In this document: piece by piece, positions 51,240-60,969 of the stretch
Layout of the letters: every line of letters starts with the position of its first letter
Numbering within the stretch: position 1 is the stretch's first letter
DNA from: UBA4781 sp963674975
Lineage (GTDB): Bacteria > Chloroflexota > Anaerolineae > Anaerolineales > Anaerolineaceae
Direction: 5' to 3'
NCBI GenBank assembly: GCA_963674975.1
Contig: OY771913.1
Span: 1,736,001 to 1,800,000, forward strand
Length of the DNA stretch: 64,000 nt
Notes under the pieces: model-generated
Told to the model about the DNA's origin: nothing
Database searches by the model: none
Seen by the model: only the letters and a program-made list of their open reading frames with translations
Translations under genes and position numbers: made by a program

Positions 51240-52655
51240 TTATTCTGCTGTTTCAGATGTGTCCTTATCAGCATCAGTTTTCTCTTCTTCAGCAGCGGGT
51301 TCCCCTTCTACGCCGGTGGGTTGTTCCTCTTCACTGGCAGGTTCTTCTTGACCGCTAGATTTTTCTTCTTCGCTTTCGCTGCCAGCCGTTTCTTTGACTG
51401 CTGGCTTTTCTTCTTCACTATCGGCTTCTTCGCTGCCGGATGTGACGTGGATATCGCTGTTCTTTAATTCCTGCTTCAAAATTTTCATATCCATATCGGC
51501 ATAAGCAGCTGACTCAACCCGACGCAGGCTCAATCCGATTCGATGAGATTCCGGTTCGATCTTGATGATACGCAGTGTGACGCTTTCTCCCTCGTGAAGT
51601 ACTTCTTTGGGATGCGTGATGTGGGTATCGCTGATCTCAGAGATATGGATCAGACCTTCGATATCACCTTGAATTTTTGCGAACGCGCCAAATTTTGTCA
51701 GGTTGGTAATGGTTGCTTCTACAAGCATGCCGACCTTGAAATTTTCAACATTTTTCATCCAGGGGTCATCTTCGAGCTGCCGGATGGATAAACCGATCCT
51801 CTTTTTTTCCTCATCGATATTGATGACCTTTACCGTGACAGTCTGACCAACTTTGAATTTCTCAGATGGATCGCTGATCTCATCCCAGGAAAGTTCAGAT
51901 ACGTGCACCAGTCCATCAGCGCCGTTTACGTTCACGAAAACACCGAAATTTGCTACGCTGGTGATCTTGCCGGTCAGCACATCGCCAACCTGCAGATCAT
52001 TGATGACCTTTTCACGGATCGCATCGCGGGTTTCTCCACATGCCAGACGTTCAGATAAGATCAAGCGGTGTCTTTCACGATCTACTTCGATGACACTGAC
52101 TTCGATCTCGGAGCCGATCATCTTTCCATATCGCTCTTCGGGTGTATTCCCGGCGGCTTCTTTCAGCCGTTCATAACTTAATTGAGAAGATGGAATGAAA
52201 CCGCGCAGTTTCTCAAAAGCGACCAGTAAACCGCCTTTGTTGTAGCCGGCGACTTTCCCTGCATAAGTTTTCTTTTCTTTGAAAGTCTCTTCTGCTTTGT
52301 CCCAGCTTGATTCTTCCACTGCACGCACGTAAGAAAGCAGGAGGTTTCCGTTGGAATCTTCAACAGTGAGGACATATACGGGAATTTCCTGTCCAACTTC
52401 AAGATTGGCAAATTCCTCAGGGGGAATAAGCTCGAATTCTTTTCCGCTGATAAGACCTTCAGATTTTGCTCCGACACCGATAAGAATTTGACCGGGAGAA
52501 ATACTCGCAATGGTTCCTGTCCGGATCTCCCCGGCCTTAGGCAAATCGATGCCAAGCCCCTCCTTTTCCAGCAATGAGGCCATATTTAAAATTTTCTCAT
52601 CGCTGTTTTTAGAATTATTAGCCCCAGTAGGGGTTTTTGCATCGTTTTGTACCAT
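51240..52655 (-). CDS. rpsA: 30S ribosomal protein S1 homologue (four S1 domains)
   Basis: This 471-residue protein has four S1 RNA-binding repeats at about 35-110, 125-200, 213-285 and 298-370; the third and fourth carry the typical GLVHVSELSWD and GLIHISEISD. The last about 75 residues are very acidic (Glu/Ser-rich), of low complexity. E. coli S1 has six domains; four are typical of this kind of bacterium. It helps mRNA bind the ribosome. A spacer of 13 bases separates GGAG from the ATG. Confidence 0.93.
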   Translation of the reverse strand: MVQNDAKTPTGANNSKNSDEKILNMASLLEKEGLGIDLPKAGEIRTGTIASISPGQILIGVGAKSEGLISGKEFELIPPEEFANLEVGQEIPVYVLTVEDSNGNLLLSYVRAVEESSWDKAEETFKEKKTYAGKVAGYNKGGLLVAFEKLRGFIPSSQLSYERLKEAAGNTPEERYGKMIGSEIEVSVIEVDRERHRLILSERLACGETRDAIREKVINDLQVGDVLTGKITSVANFGVFVNVNGADGLVHVSELSWDEISDPSEKFKVGQTVTVKVINIDEEKKRIGLSIRQLEDDPWMKNVENFKVGMLVEATITNLTKFGAFAKIQGDIEGLIHISEISDTHITHPKEVLHEGESVTLRIIKIEPESHRIGLSLRRVESAAYADMDMKILKQELKNSDIHVTSGSEEADSEEEKPAVKETAGSESEEEKSSGQEEPASEEEQPTGVEGEPAAEEEKTDADKDTSETAE

Positions 52656-52756
52656 AATAGTTCGATTACTCCATTTATGCGATAATGAATAGCACGATTA
52701 TAAGGGGTATTGGTTTCGTTGGCAACCCCTCTACAATGATTAAGGAATCAGGTGCT

Positions 52757-55700
52757 CTATCTACGGCGGCGGTGTTTCTTCTTTTTGTCAGATTTTTGCT
52801 CAGTTTTCTGTTTTTGTTCGAGTTCTGGCTGTTCAGCAGGGGTTCGTTGAACCGGCTGCAGCCTGAATATCTGGCTCATTACGCCCAGCCGGATATTTGC
52901 CAGCAGTTCCCTGAACATGTCTGTGGAACGACCCTTATATTGTACAAGCGGATCGCGGTGGGCATACGATTCCAGCCCGATCGAAACACGTAGAGCTTCC
53001 ATTTGTGTTAAATGTTCGATCCACAAACTGTTGATGTTCCTTAAAAGCACATGCTGGTAAAGCATGTTTTGTATTTCTTTACCCAGCACCATTTTTATTT
53101 TGTCTTGAGTGTCTTTTGAAAGTTCAGTGATGGGCTGCCGAATGATGCTCTCCCGGTTCTGCTCTGGCAGGCTGGCTTTTACTTTTTCAAGAAGAGCTGG
53201 GTTCAACTGCTGTATCGAGACATTCGTTTGCGAGAGACGAAGTATTTCGAAGGACCCGAAAATTTGCTGAAGATTGGTACTGACACCGTGCAGATGGGAA
53301 AGGATATCCTGAATGATCTCCTCTGCTTTCTTCCCTTCGAGCAAATTGGCGGAATAAAAGATGTAGTTCAGCAAGCTTACCTTTTTGATCACACGCTGAT
53401 GGTTTTGCGGGTTGATAGCCACTCGTTTTCCTGTGGTGATATCAAAAAGCATTGCGGTTATCTGCTTTTCGCTCAGGCTGCTGCTGTCCATCTTCTTCAC
53501 AGCGTCCTGAATATTTCTTCCGATCTCGGATTGCGTCCCTGATACAGCTTCCATTTTTTCAGTGAAGCGTTTTCTAATTTCAGCAAGGTAGAATTCGGAA
53601 ACTGTTTTCCAATCACCGGTATCAAATTTCGAAATATCCGGGGTGATGGAATCCCCAATGCGTTTGTTGATCGTGAAGATAGTCCGGTTCAAGTAGAGGG
53701 TAAATAAATTCGCCCTGATCTGCTCTTTAAGAGATTGAACGGCATGGCGGTCGCCGGCAGTCAGTTGAGAAATATCTTCCTGTGAAAGCTGCAGTCGCGT
53801 ATGAGCATAGTTTTGAAGCTGAAGCCTGAAATCCTTCTCGTCGATATTTTCGGGTGAGCTGTCGATGATCCCATCTAAAAATGTGTCAACATATTCATAC
53901 CGCTCGGCAAGCTGGTTCTTGAAAGCAGTTTCTGTATTATTAATGAGATCTGTAATGCCTTTCTCAATAAAATCCGCGTTTGCCTGGATCACATCCACCA
54001 CAAAGTTTTGTAAGAAGACTGTTCTTGCTTCCTCGCCGTTTAATTTCTGAAGATCTTTTTGCAGATGGTCGCTAATGAGATGAATGGGATAGGAAGGAAT
54101 GACAAAGCCCTGCTCTTGATTAACAAGCGGTGGTTGGATTTCGTTCAAAAAGGCGATCAATTTCCAGGGTGAAGTTGATTCTTCAAGACTGAGCGGGACC
54201 CTTCTCTGCAGCTCACTTTCCACCATATCCCAGATATCTTCTGATAGATCATCTTTGGTGATGGCTTTATCTCTTTCACCATAAATACGGGAGCGCTGGT
54301 CGTTCAGCACATCATCATATTCCAGCAGATGTTTGCGGATGTCGAAGTTGGATCCTTCAACTCTTTCCTGCGCCTGCTCGACCATTTTCCCGATGGTGCG
54401 GTTTTCGATGGGAACGGATTTATCGAGCTTGAAGAAATTCATCAAGCTGGTTACTCTGTCTCCGCCGAATAAGCGCATCAGATCATCTTCCAGTGAGAGG
54501 TAAAAACGTGAAGAACCCGGGTCGCCCTGACGGGCAGCACGACCGCGCAGCTGGTTATCGATACGACGGGCTTCATGGCGTTCGGACCCGATTACGTGCA
54601 GACCACCGATCTCACGTACTTTGGGTAAATTGACCATGTATTCTTGGAAAGTTTTCACACTCTCGTTTTGATCGGCGTATTGGTCGGGAGCGAGCTTTTC
54701 GATTTCGATTTTCATATCCTTCGGGGTCATGCCGTAAGGATCGACCCCGTTGGCTTTTAGAACCTGAACAATATCGGTGAGGATCTGTTCATCCAGTTCC
54801 CCGCCTAATTTGATGTCCACACCGCGCCCTGCCATATTGGTTGCGATGGTCACGGCGCCAAAAGCACCAGCTCCGGCGATGATCTGCGACTCTTCATCAT
54901 GCTTGAGCGCATTTAAAACACGGTGTCCAATTCCTGCATTCAGAATATGCTGCAGGCGGGGAATATCCTCTTCAGAAAGATGCAGTTCATCGAGCAAGAT
55001 ATGTATGCTCTCCTGGTTTTCAAGAGCCAGCATTTGAATATCGGCTTTCTGTGCCAGATTGCGCAAGAAACCCGAATTAAATTTTTCGAGCGGTTCATCT
55101 AAAACTTCCAGTTCGGGAATTGCTTTTTCAGCTTCTCGAATATCGAATTTTTCTCTCCACAGGGTTTTCAATAGAATGATCTGCAGCAATAGGCGCACAG
55201 GATCTTTTTTCAAACGGGCAGAAAGCTCTTCGGAGTGGATGATCGATGTGGTGCCTACCAGCTGTGGTCTTCCAATGGTGTTGAAACGGATGATCTCAAG
55301 GCAGATCGCGCGCAGCTTGGCTTCGCGATTCTGATAAACGATATCGGGGTAATCTTTCCTTTTCCAGAAAATTTCCTTCTGCTCAGGATCCTGTTTTTCT
55401 GAATAATAGGTATATATATATCCGTCATCGTCTTTCTTTTGGTGAATGGCTAAATTGGATGCTGCCAGACTGGCTGAGTAATCTAAGTTGGTCGGAATGG
55501 GGACCACATCCAGTTCGTAGATTGTGTAGAATTCTTCCGCTTCGGTATATGCCGTGCCGGTCATTCCGGACAATTTTTCGTACATGCGGAAATAATTCTG
55601 CAGGGTGATAGTTGCCTGGGTGATATTCTCTGCTTTAACCTTTACACCCTCTTTTGCTTCGATCGCCTGGTGAAGCCCCTCAGACCAGCGCCGACCCGGC

Positions 55701-56770
55701 ATGAGCCTGCCTGTGAATTCATCTACGATGACGATCTCTCCGTTCTGGATAATGTAATCTTTATTTCGGGAATACAGCAGACGTGCTTTTAAAGCCTGCT
55801 CCAGATGTCCTAACAGGCGTGCCTGTTCGGGAGTAATGTCTTCAGGACGGTCGGGATCGCGCAGGGTGGTGTTGAGCAGTTCTTCTGCATGGATCTCTCC
55901 AACTTCGGTTAACGATACGCTGCGGTCTTTCTCACTGTATTCGTAGTCTTCTTCATTTAATTGCTGCACGATGCGCGCCATTTTTTCATACCAGGCAATA
56001 TCTTCTGAAGCTGAACCTGAAATGATCAAGGGAGTTCGCGCTTCATCGATCAGGATATTGTCGATTTCATCAACGATGGCATAATAATGCCCTCGCTGTA
56101 CGCGGTCTTCCATGCGGCTGACCAGATTATCACGCAGGTAATCAAAACCGAATTCATTGTTTGTGCCGTAGGTAATATCTGCCTGGTATGCCTCACGGCG
56201 TGGGACCATTATTAATTGATCCTCTTCTTCTTTGCTCGATCGTTTCTCGAGATCAACTAAAAATGCCATGCGTCCGTTTTCGGTTCTGCTTGCCATCTGA
56301 AGTACCCCTACCGAAAGCCCCAGTGCGGCAAAAATAGGCGCCATCCAGCGCGCATCACGCCTTGCCAGATAATCGTTCACGGTAACCAGGTGGGCGCCTT
56401 TCCCCGCAAGAGCATTTAGATAAAGCGGCAGGGTGGCAACCAGTGTTTTCCCTTCACCGGTGCGCATTTCTGCGATCTTGCTTTCGTGCATCATGATGCC
56501 GCCGATCATCTGAACGTCATAATGGCGCAGCCCAAGTGTGCGTTTGCTGGCTTCACGAACAGCAGCGAATGCTTCAGGCAGAATATCAAATAGAGTGCTT
56601 CCTTCATTTAAATGCTGCTTGAATGAAGTGGTCTTTTGTTTGAGTTCTTCTTGTGATAGCTTTTCAAAGCTCTCTTCAAGTCCATTGATCTTATCTAGAA
56701 GGGGAGCTAACTTCTTAAAATCTTTGGACGAAGATGCATTATCGATCGATTTAAATTTCTTTTTTGCCAT
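52757..56770 (-). CDS. secA: Protein translocase ATPase SecA, oversized form
   Basis: This 1337-residue protein drives secretion through SecYEG. Walker A is MRTGEGKT (102-109), VDEIDNILIDEARTP (234-248) follows, and the helicase motif TNMAGRG (645-650) and RGRAARQGDPGSS are clear. E. coli SecA has 901 residues. Extra sequence is seen at about 430-470, 523-612 (inside NBD2), just after 655, and as about 200 residues in the helical scaffold region. The C-terminal zinc motif is absent and the tail ends in basic KKKKHRRRR. AAAGGAAA precedes ATG 56770. Confidence 0.93.
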   Translation of the reverse strand: MAKKKFKSIDNASSSKDFKKLAPLLDKINGLEESFEKLSQEELKQKTTSFKQHLNEGSTLFDILPEAFAAVREASKRTLGLRHYDVQMIGGIMMHESKIAEMRTGEGKTLVATLPLYLNALAGKGAHLVTVNDYLARRDARWMAPIFAALGLSVGVLQMASRTENGRMAFLVDLEKRSSKEEEDQLIMVPRREAYQADITYGTNNEFGFDYLRDNLVSRMEDRVQRGHYYAIVDEIDNILIDEARTPLIISGSASEDIAWYEKMARIVQQLNEEDYEYSEKDRSVSLTEVGEIHAEELLNTTLRDPDRPEDITPEQARLLGHLEQALKARLLYSRNKDYIIQNGEIVIVDEFTGRLMPGRRWSEGLHQAIEAKEGVKVKAENITQATITLQNYFRMYEKLSGMTGTAYTEAEEFYTIYELDVVPIPTNLDYSASLAASNLAIHQKKDDDGYIYTYYSEKQDPEQKEIFWKRKDYPDIVYQNREAKLRAICLEIIRFNTIGRPQLVGTTSIIHSEELSARLKKDPVRLLLQIILLKTLWREKFDIREAEKAIPELEVLDEPLEKFNSGFLRNLAQKADIQMLALENQESIHILLDELHLSEEDIPRLQHILNAGIGHRVLNALKHDEESQIIAGAGAFGAVTIATNMAGRGVDIKLGGELDEQILTDIVQVLKANGVDPYGMTPKDMKIEIEKLAPDQYADQNESVKTFQEYMVNLPKVREIGGLHVIGSERHEARRIDNQLRGRAARQGDPGSSRFYLSLEDDLMRLFGGDRVTSLMNFFKLDKSVPIENRTIGKMVEQAQERVEGSNFDIRKHLLEYDDVLNDQRSRIYGERDKAITKDDLSEDIWDMVESELQRRVPLSLEESTSPWKLIAFLNEIQPPLVNQEQGFVIPSYPIHLISDHLQKDLQKLNGEEARTVFLQNFVVDVIQANADFIEKGITDLINNTETAFKNQLAERYEYVDTFLDGIIDSSPENIDEKDFRLQLQNYAHTRLQLSQEDISQLTAGDRHAVQSLKEQIRANLFTLYLNRTIFTINKRIGDSITPDISKFDTGDWKTVSEFYLAEIRKRFTEKMEAVSGTQSEIGRNIQDAVKKMDSSSLSEKQITAMLFDITTGKRVAINPQNHQRVIKKVSLLNYIFYSANLLEGKKAEEIIQDILSHLHGVSTNLQQIFGSFEILRLSQTNVSIQQLNPALLEKVKASLPEQNRESIIRQPITELSKDTQDKIKMVLGKEIQNMLYQHVLLRNINSLWIEHLTQMEALRVSIGLESYAHRDPLVQYKGRSTDMFRELLANIRLGVMSQIFRLQPVQRTPAEQPELEQKQKTEQKSDKKKKHRRRR

Positions 56771-56791
56771 TGTGTTTCCTTTGCGAAAGCG

Positions 56792-56800
56792 ATTATAGCA
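56792..56800 (-). promoter_or_regulatory. Extended -10 promoter of secA
   Basis: On the minus strand TGC (56800-56798) and TATAAT (56797-56792) form an extended -10 box about 22 bases before the secA start. No good -35 is seen. Confidence 0.6.
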
Positions 56801-56811
56801 TAGCGGGATTA

Positions 56812-56851
56812 AAAAAAAGAACGATGGGCTGTCAACTTTTAAGCCCATCGT
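56812..56851 (-). terminator. Terminator of lpdA
   Basis: ACGATGGGCT (56821-56830) pairs with AGCCCATCGT (56842-56851), followed on the minus strand by a T-rich run of eight. It separates lpdA from secA. Confidence 0.9.
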
Positions 56852-56878
56852 AAAAAATATTTTACTTAAATTCGTGCT

Positions 56879-58276
56879 CTATATATGAATAGCGTGTCCA
56901 AGAGCATCTTCCGCTGCTTCCATGACCGCTTCACTCAATGTGGGATGGGCATGGATGTTGTGAGCCAGTTCTTCGACCGTTAATTCCGATTGCTGTGCCA
57001 AACTCAATTCTGGCAGCAGTTCTGATACTTCCGGTCCGAACAGGTGCGCGCCCAGAATTTCTCCATATTTGGCGTCAACGATCACTTTCACGAATCCAGT
57101 GCTTTCTCCCAATCCTAATGCCTTGCCATTTGCCTGGAAGGGGAACTTTCCGACTTTTACCTGTTTCCCTGCTTCCACAGCCTGTTTTTCGGTCATTCCA
57201 AACGATGCTACCTGCGGATGGCAGTAGGTTGCGCTGGGGATCATGGAGAAATCAATAGGTTTTCGTTTGATACCCTTGATGGTTTCAACACAGTGAATAG
57301 CCATGGCAGAGGCGGCATGTGCCAGCAGCAGTTTTCCATTAACATCGCCGATCGCATAAATTCCGCGTACATTGGTAGCCATGTTCTCATCAACGGCAAT
57401 AAAGCCTTTTTTATCCAGGGCTACGCCAACGTTTTCCAATCCAAGGTTTTCTGTGTTGGGTTTGAAACCGATGGCGACCAGGGTTTGTTCAGCCTCAAGG
57501 ACCTGCTGCTTGCCGTCGCTGCTGACGGTAACTTTTACACCTTTTGCTGTTGTTTCGATCGCTTCTACACGATTACCGGTGAAGATTTCGATTCCTCGTT
57601 TATGAAATACCTTTTGAAGTTCTTTGCTGATTTCTTCGTCTTCAAGAGGTAAAATGCTCGGCAGCATTTCGACCATGGTAACTTTTGTCCCGAATGAACT
57701 CCAGATGGTCGCAAACTCAGCTCCAATTGCTCCGGCTCCGATAATAATGATCGAAGATGGTTGTTTTTCTTGCAGAATTGCATCTTCGTAAGTTAAAACC
57801 TTCTTCCCGTCATGATTCCAGTTGGGTGCCATAAATGGATGCGCGCCGGTAGCTAGAATGATGTGATTGGCTTTCAATTCTTCTTTTTTCCCATCTGCAA
57901 GAGCAACTGAAACCAGATCTTTTGCTTTCAGAGTGGCGCTGCCTTCATAAACATCGATCTTGTTTTTCTTCATTAAAAAGGAAACACCACGCGTGAGCCG
58001 GTCTGAAACCTGCCGGCTGCGTTTTACTGCGGTGCTGTAATCGATGGAAATATTCTCACCTTTGATACCAAAGCTTTTTGATTCTTCTAATACTGCACGT
58101 GCGATTTCCGCATTTTTTAGTAAAGCTTTGGAAGGAACGCAGCCTATGTTAAGACATACACCCCCCAGCCATTTTTTTTCAACAATTGCTGTTTTAAAAC
58201 CCAATTGTGATGCTCGAATGGCGGCAACATATCCACCAGGACCTGCTCCAATAACAATAACTTCATAATCTTTCAT
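56879..58276 (-). CDS. lpdA: Dihydrolipoyl dehydrogenase
   Basis: This 465-residue flavoenzyme reoxidises dihydrolipoamide in 2-oxo acid dehydrogenase or glycine cleavage complexes. VIVIGAGPGGYVAAIRAS binds FAD, GGVCLNIGCVPSK has the redox disulfide, and the C-terminal HAHPTLSEAVMEA holds the catalytic His. No partner gene (E1, E2 or gcv) is adjacent. GGAG lies 10 bases before the ATG. Confidence 0.95.
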   Translation of the reverse strand: MKDYEVIVIGAGPGGYVAAIRASQLGFKTAIVEKKWLGGVCLNIGCVPSKALLKNAEIARAVLEESKSFGIKGENISIDYSTAVKRSRQVSDRLTRGVSFLMKKNKIDVYEGSATLKAKDLVSVALADGKKEELKANHIILATGAHPFMAPNWNHDGKKVLTYEDAILQEKQPSSIIIIGAGAIGAEFATIWSSFGTKVTMVEMLPSILPLEDEEISKELQKVFHKRGIEIFTGNRVEAIETTAKGVKVTVSSDGKQQVLEAEQTLVAIGFKPNTENLGLENVGVALDKKGFIAVDENMATNVRGIYAIGDVNGKLLLAHAASAMAIHCVETIKGIKRKPIDFSMIPSATYCHPQVASFGMTEKQAVEAGKQVKVGKFPFQANGKALGLGESTGFVKVIVDAKYGEILGAHLFGPEVSELLPELSLAQQSELTVEELAHNIHAHPTLSEAVMEAAEDALGHAIHI

Positions 58277-58315
58277 AATCCATTTACTCCAAAAGTTTAA
58301 AATCTCGTTAATTTC

Positions 58316-58360
58316 ACAACTTTCTTTGGATTATACCTTTTTTAATATTTAGAAAGTTGT
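58316..58360. repeat. Inverted repeat in the lpdA/V-ATPase divergent promoter region
   Basis: ACAACTTTCT (58316-58325) and AGAAAGTTGT (58351-58360) form a perfect 10-bp inverted repeat flanking 25 bases. A TATAAT on the minus strand (58335-58330), the likely lpdA -10, lies between the arms. This could be an operator for either gene. Confidence 0.5.
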
Positions 58361-58388
58361 AAACTATGTGAGTATTGCGGTTGACTAA

Positions 58389-58823
58389 ATGAAGGAGAAG
58401 TATTACGATAGCGAGTCGTTTGGAGTGAGGTTTATAATCACTGATATGGCAAAAAAAGATAAAGTAGTTGAGAAACAATACCAAGAGGATCCACAGATTC
58501 TACTTGAAAAAATAATGAAAGCGGAAGTCACTTCAGCTGAGCGTATAGCGGCTGCGAGAAAAGATGCTGAACAGCAAATTTCAGATATCCAGGATAAAGC
58601 AGCACAATCAAAAAAAGAAGCATATGCTAGCGGCAGAAGAGCCAGAACACGTTTGGTTGAAGGTGGGTTGAATAAAGCAAGAGCTACAGCTGAGGAAAAG
58701 ATCAAGAAATCGACCATTGAAGCAGATCGAATTCTGAAAAAAGGACAGGATTCCATCGCCGAAGCAGTTGATATTAGCGTTTCATTTATCATAGGGGAGG
58801 AGATTAAGGAGAAGAGTTCATGA
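58389..58823 (+). CDS. atpH: V/A-type ATPase subunit H (coiled-coil stator)
   Basis: This 144-residue protein is a long charged coiled coil (Lys/Glu/Ala-rich, about 40-125) of the kind that forms the peripheral stalk with subunit E. It is the first gene of the V/A-ATPase operon. MAKKDKV (ATG 58446) is an alternative start; neither has an ideal ribosome site. It overlaps the subunit I gene by ATGA. Confidence 0.8.
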   Translation: MKEKYYDSESFGVRFIITDMAKKDKVVEKQYQEDPQILLEKIMKAEVTSAERIAAARKDAEQQISDIQDKAAQSKKEAYASGRRARTRLVEGGLNKARATAEEKIKKSTIEADRILKKGQDSIAEAVDISVSFIIGEEIKEKSS

Positions 58824-60727
58824 TTAGCAGGATGTCGAGGCTTGAAATTATCGGGTTGAAAGATAATTTGCCCGGTACAGTACGAATGCTGCACGAACTG
58901 GGAATCATGCAGATAGATGATATTCGTTCTTTGCAGAACGTTTATATGCAGCCTTTTAATCTGACCTATGAAATGATGCAGAAACGCGAATCGATCGATA
59001 TTATTAATGCCAAAGTCAATGGTTTAGAAGACCTTTTTAAAAAATATTTCACCACCCGACCAAAAGATCTGGAAGATTCATCATCCATAGATGTTATAAA
59101 GGAAAAAGTTGAACAGGTTACCTCGATTGTACAGCAGTTGACCCAGCATAAAGAGAATTTGCAGGATGAACTGGTTTCTCTTTCGAAGTATCGTGAGATC
59201 CTGAAGATCATGGTGCCGCTTTTGCCGGAATCTGCAAAGAAATCGGGGAATGCCACCATTGGAGCACTACTGCATACTACCCAAACTCGTTCCATGAATA
59301 TGCTTATCAACCAGCTGCGCTCAATGACGCAGGGTAAATTTGAAATGGTGACGGTTAAAGTAGGTGAGTCGACCAATGCTTTGGTTGGTGTTCTTCCCCG
59401 CGATCTGGTTGTATCGGTAGAAAACTATCTTGAAAGAGAAAAGATCACACAATTGGTTCTGCCTGATGAATATACTACGCTGTCTTCAGGAGAAGCGCAG
59501 AATAAGATCGAAAAGCAGATCGAAAACGATCATAAAGAACTTGATGAAGCAGATAATCGTTTTCTTGAATTAGCCAGCACGTGGGGTCCGTATTTACATG
59601 CGTGGCAGATGACCTGCTTGAATATTCTGGATGAATATGAGATCTATTCGCGCATCGGTGAAACAGAGCATACGTTTACTATCTATGGCTGGGTTCCCGT
59701 CGGGCAGGTGCAAAGTCTGAAAGATCATCTTCATAAACAGGTCAGCAGCGATATCATGATCAATGAACTGGATGTGCCTAAAGAGCTGCGCGACAAGATT
59801 CCGGTTATGATGCAGAACCCGAAAATTTTAAAACCGTTTGAACACCTGACAAAAATGCGGGCTATTCCTGCATATTTTGATATTGATCCCAGCAAGTTGA
59901 TGGCGATTTTCATGCCGATTTTCTTCGGGATGATGGTGGGGGATGTGGGGTATGGTCTTATTTTGCTTATACTCTCCTTACTGCTCTCACGAAAAGTGAC
60001 AAAAGGTATTTTCGGTGATCTCATACGCACCATTGTGTACGGCTCTGTCTGGGCGATTATTTTCGGTTTTCTCTTTGGAGAATTCATGGGTACTCTGGGA
60101 AGCGTCATTCACCTGAAACCGATCTTAATGGACCGCACTGAACCAGGAAGTACGATGAAGCTCCTTTATATGGTTATCGGAGTAGGTGTTTTTCATATAA
60201 CTCTTGGATTGGTGCTGGGGCTTTGGAATGCACTCAAGCATCATAACAAGGTACACATTTTGGAAAGAGGAGGGATGCTCACAGGGCTGTTAGGGCTGCT
60301 GGTTGTGGTAGGAACGATGATCAATATACTGCCTGCATCGATAAACCTGGTGGGATATATCCTGATCGGAGTAGGGGTTATTTTATTGGGTGCTTCCTAT
60401 GGAAAAACCGGGGTTATCCTTGGACCGATCGAGTTTGTAGGTTTAATAGGGAACATCCTTTCTTATCTGAGAATTGCCGCTCTTGGTCTGGCATCGGTAT
60501 TTCTGGCAAAAGTGGCAAATGATATAGTAGGAATGGTTGGAAATTTGGTGGTTGGAATTCTGGTCGCGGTACTGATTCATTCATTAAATCTTGTTATGGG
60601 TGCATTTAGTCCTACAATTCAGAGTTTACGTCTACAATATGTTGAATTCTTCAGAAAATTCTATGAGGGTGGTAATAATGCGTTCAATCCATTTAAAAAG
60701 CGCGTTTTATTAGAGGCTGAAGAATAG
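58820..60727 (+). CDS. atpI: V/A-type ATPase subunit I (a subunit)
   Basis: The 635-residue product has a cytoplasmic N-terminal half with coiled coils and a membrane half of about seven helices from residue 345. MPIFFGMMVGDVGYGLILL marks the start of the membrane domain, and ILSYLRIAALGLASVFLAKVAND near residue 550 carries the essential Arg for ion transfer. Subunit I forms the ion half-channels beside the K ring. Confidence 0.95.
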   Translation: MISRMSRLEIIGLKDNLPGTVRMLHELGIMQIDDIRSLQNVYMQPFNLTYEMMQKRESIDIINAKVNGLEDLFKKYFTTRPKDLEDSSSIDVIKEKVEQVTSIVQQLTQHKENLQDELVSLSKYREILKIMVPLLPESAKKSGNATIGALLHTTQTRSMNMLINQLRSMTQGKFEMVTVKVGESTNALVGVLPRDLVVSVENYLEREKITQLVLPDEYTTLSSGEAQNKIEKQIENDHKELDEADNRFLELASTWGPYLHAWQMTCLNILDEYEIYSRIGETEHTFTIYGWVPVGQVQSLKDHLHKQVSSDIMINELDVPKELRDKIPVMMQNPKILKPFEHLTKMRAIPAYFDIDPSKLMAIFMPIFFGMMVGDVGYGLILLILSLLLSRKVTKGIFGDLIRTIVYGSVWAIIFGFLFGEFMGTLGSVIHLKPILMDRTEPGSTMKLLYMVIGVGVFHITLGLVLGLWNALKHHNKVHILERGGMLTGLLGLLVVVGTMINILPASINLVGYILIGVGVILLGASYGKTGVILGPIEFVGLIGNILSYLRIAALGLASVFLAKVANDIVGMVGNLVVGILVAVLIHSLNLVMGAFSPTIQSLRLQYVEFFRKFYEGGNNAFNPFKKRVLLEAEE

Positions 60728-60743
60728 GAAGAAAGGAGAAACA

Positions 60744-60953
60744 ATGGATGGAATTATTCAATTAGCAGCAGCGTTAGCTATAGGTTTAACAGCTTTGGCA
60801 ACAGGGATGGCTCAGAGAGGGATCGGGTCAGCCGGTGTTGGCGCCATTGCTGAAAAGCCGGAGTTGCTGGGTTCGGTCATCATTCTTGTTGCAATTCCTG
60901 AAACACTTGTTATTCTGGGCTTTGCAGTGGCAGCCATCATTTTGATGGGCTAG
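60744..60953 (+). CDS. atpK: V/A-type ATPase proteolipid subunit K, two-helix form
   Basis: This 69-residue hydrophobic protein has only two membrane helices, like an F-type c subunit, while many V-type K subunits have four. The ion-binding Glu53 is in IPETLVILGF, with Thr54 next to it, and Gln24 lies in helix 1 (GMAQRGIG). The Gln-to-Glu distance of 29 residues equals that recalled for Gln110 and Glu139 of the Na+-binding Enterococcus NtpK, so Na+ transport is plausible. GGAG precedes the ATG. Confidence 0.93.
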   Translation: MDGIIQLAAALAIGLTALATGMAQRGIGSAGVGAIAEKPELLGSVIILVAIPETLVILGFAVAAIILMG

Positions 60954-60969
60954 TTGGGAAGTGATTTAG

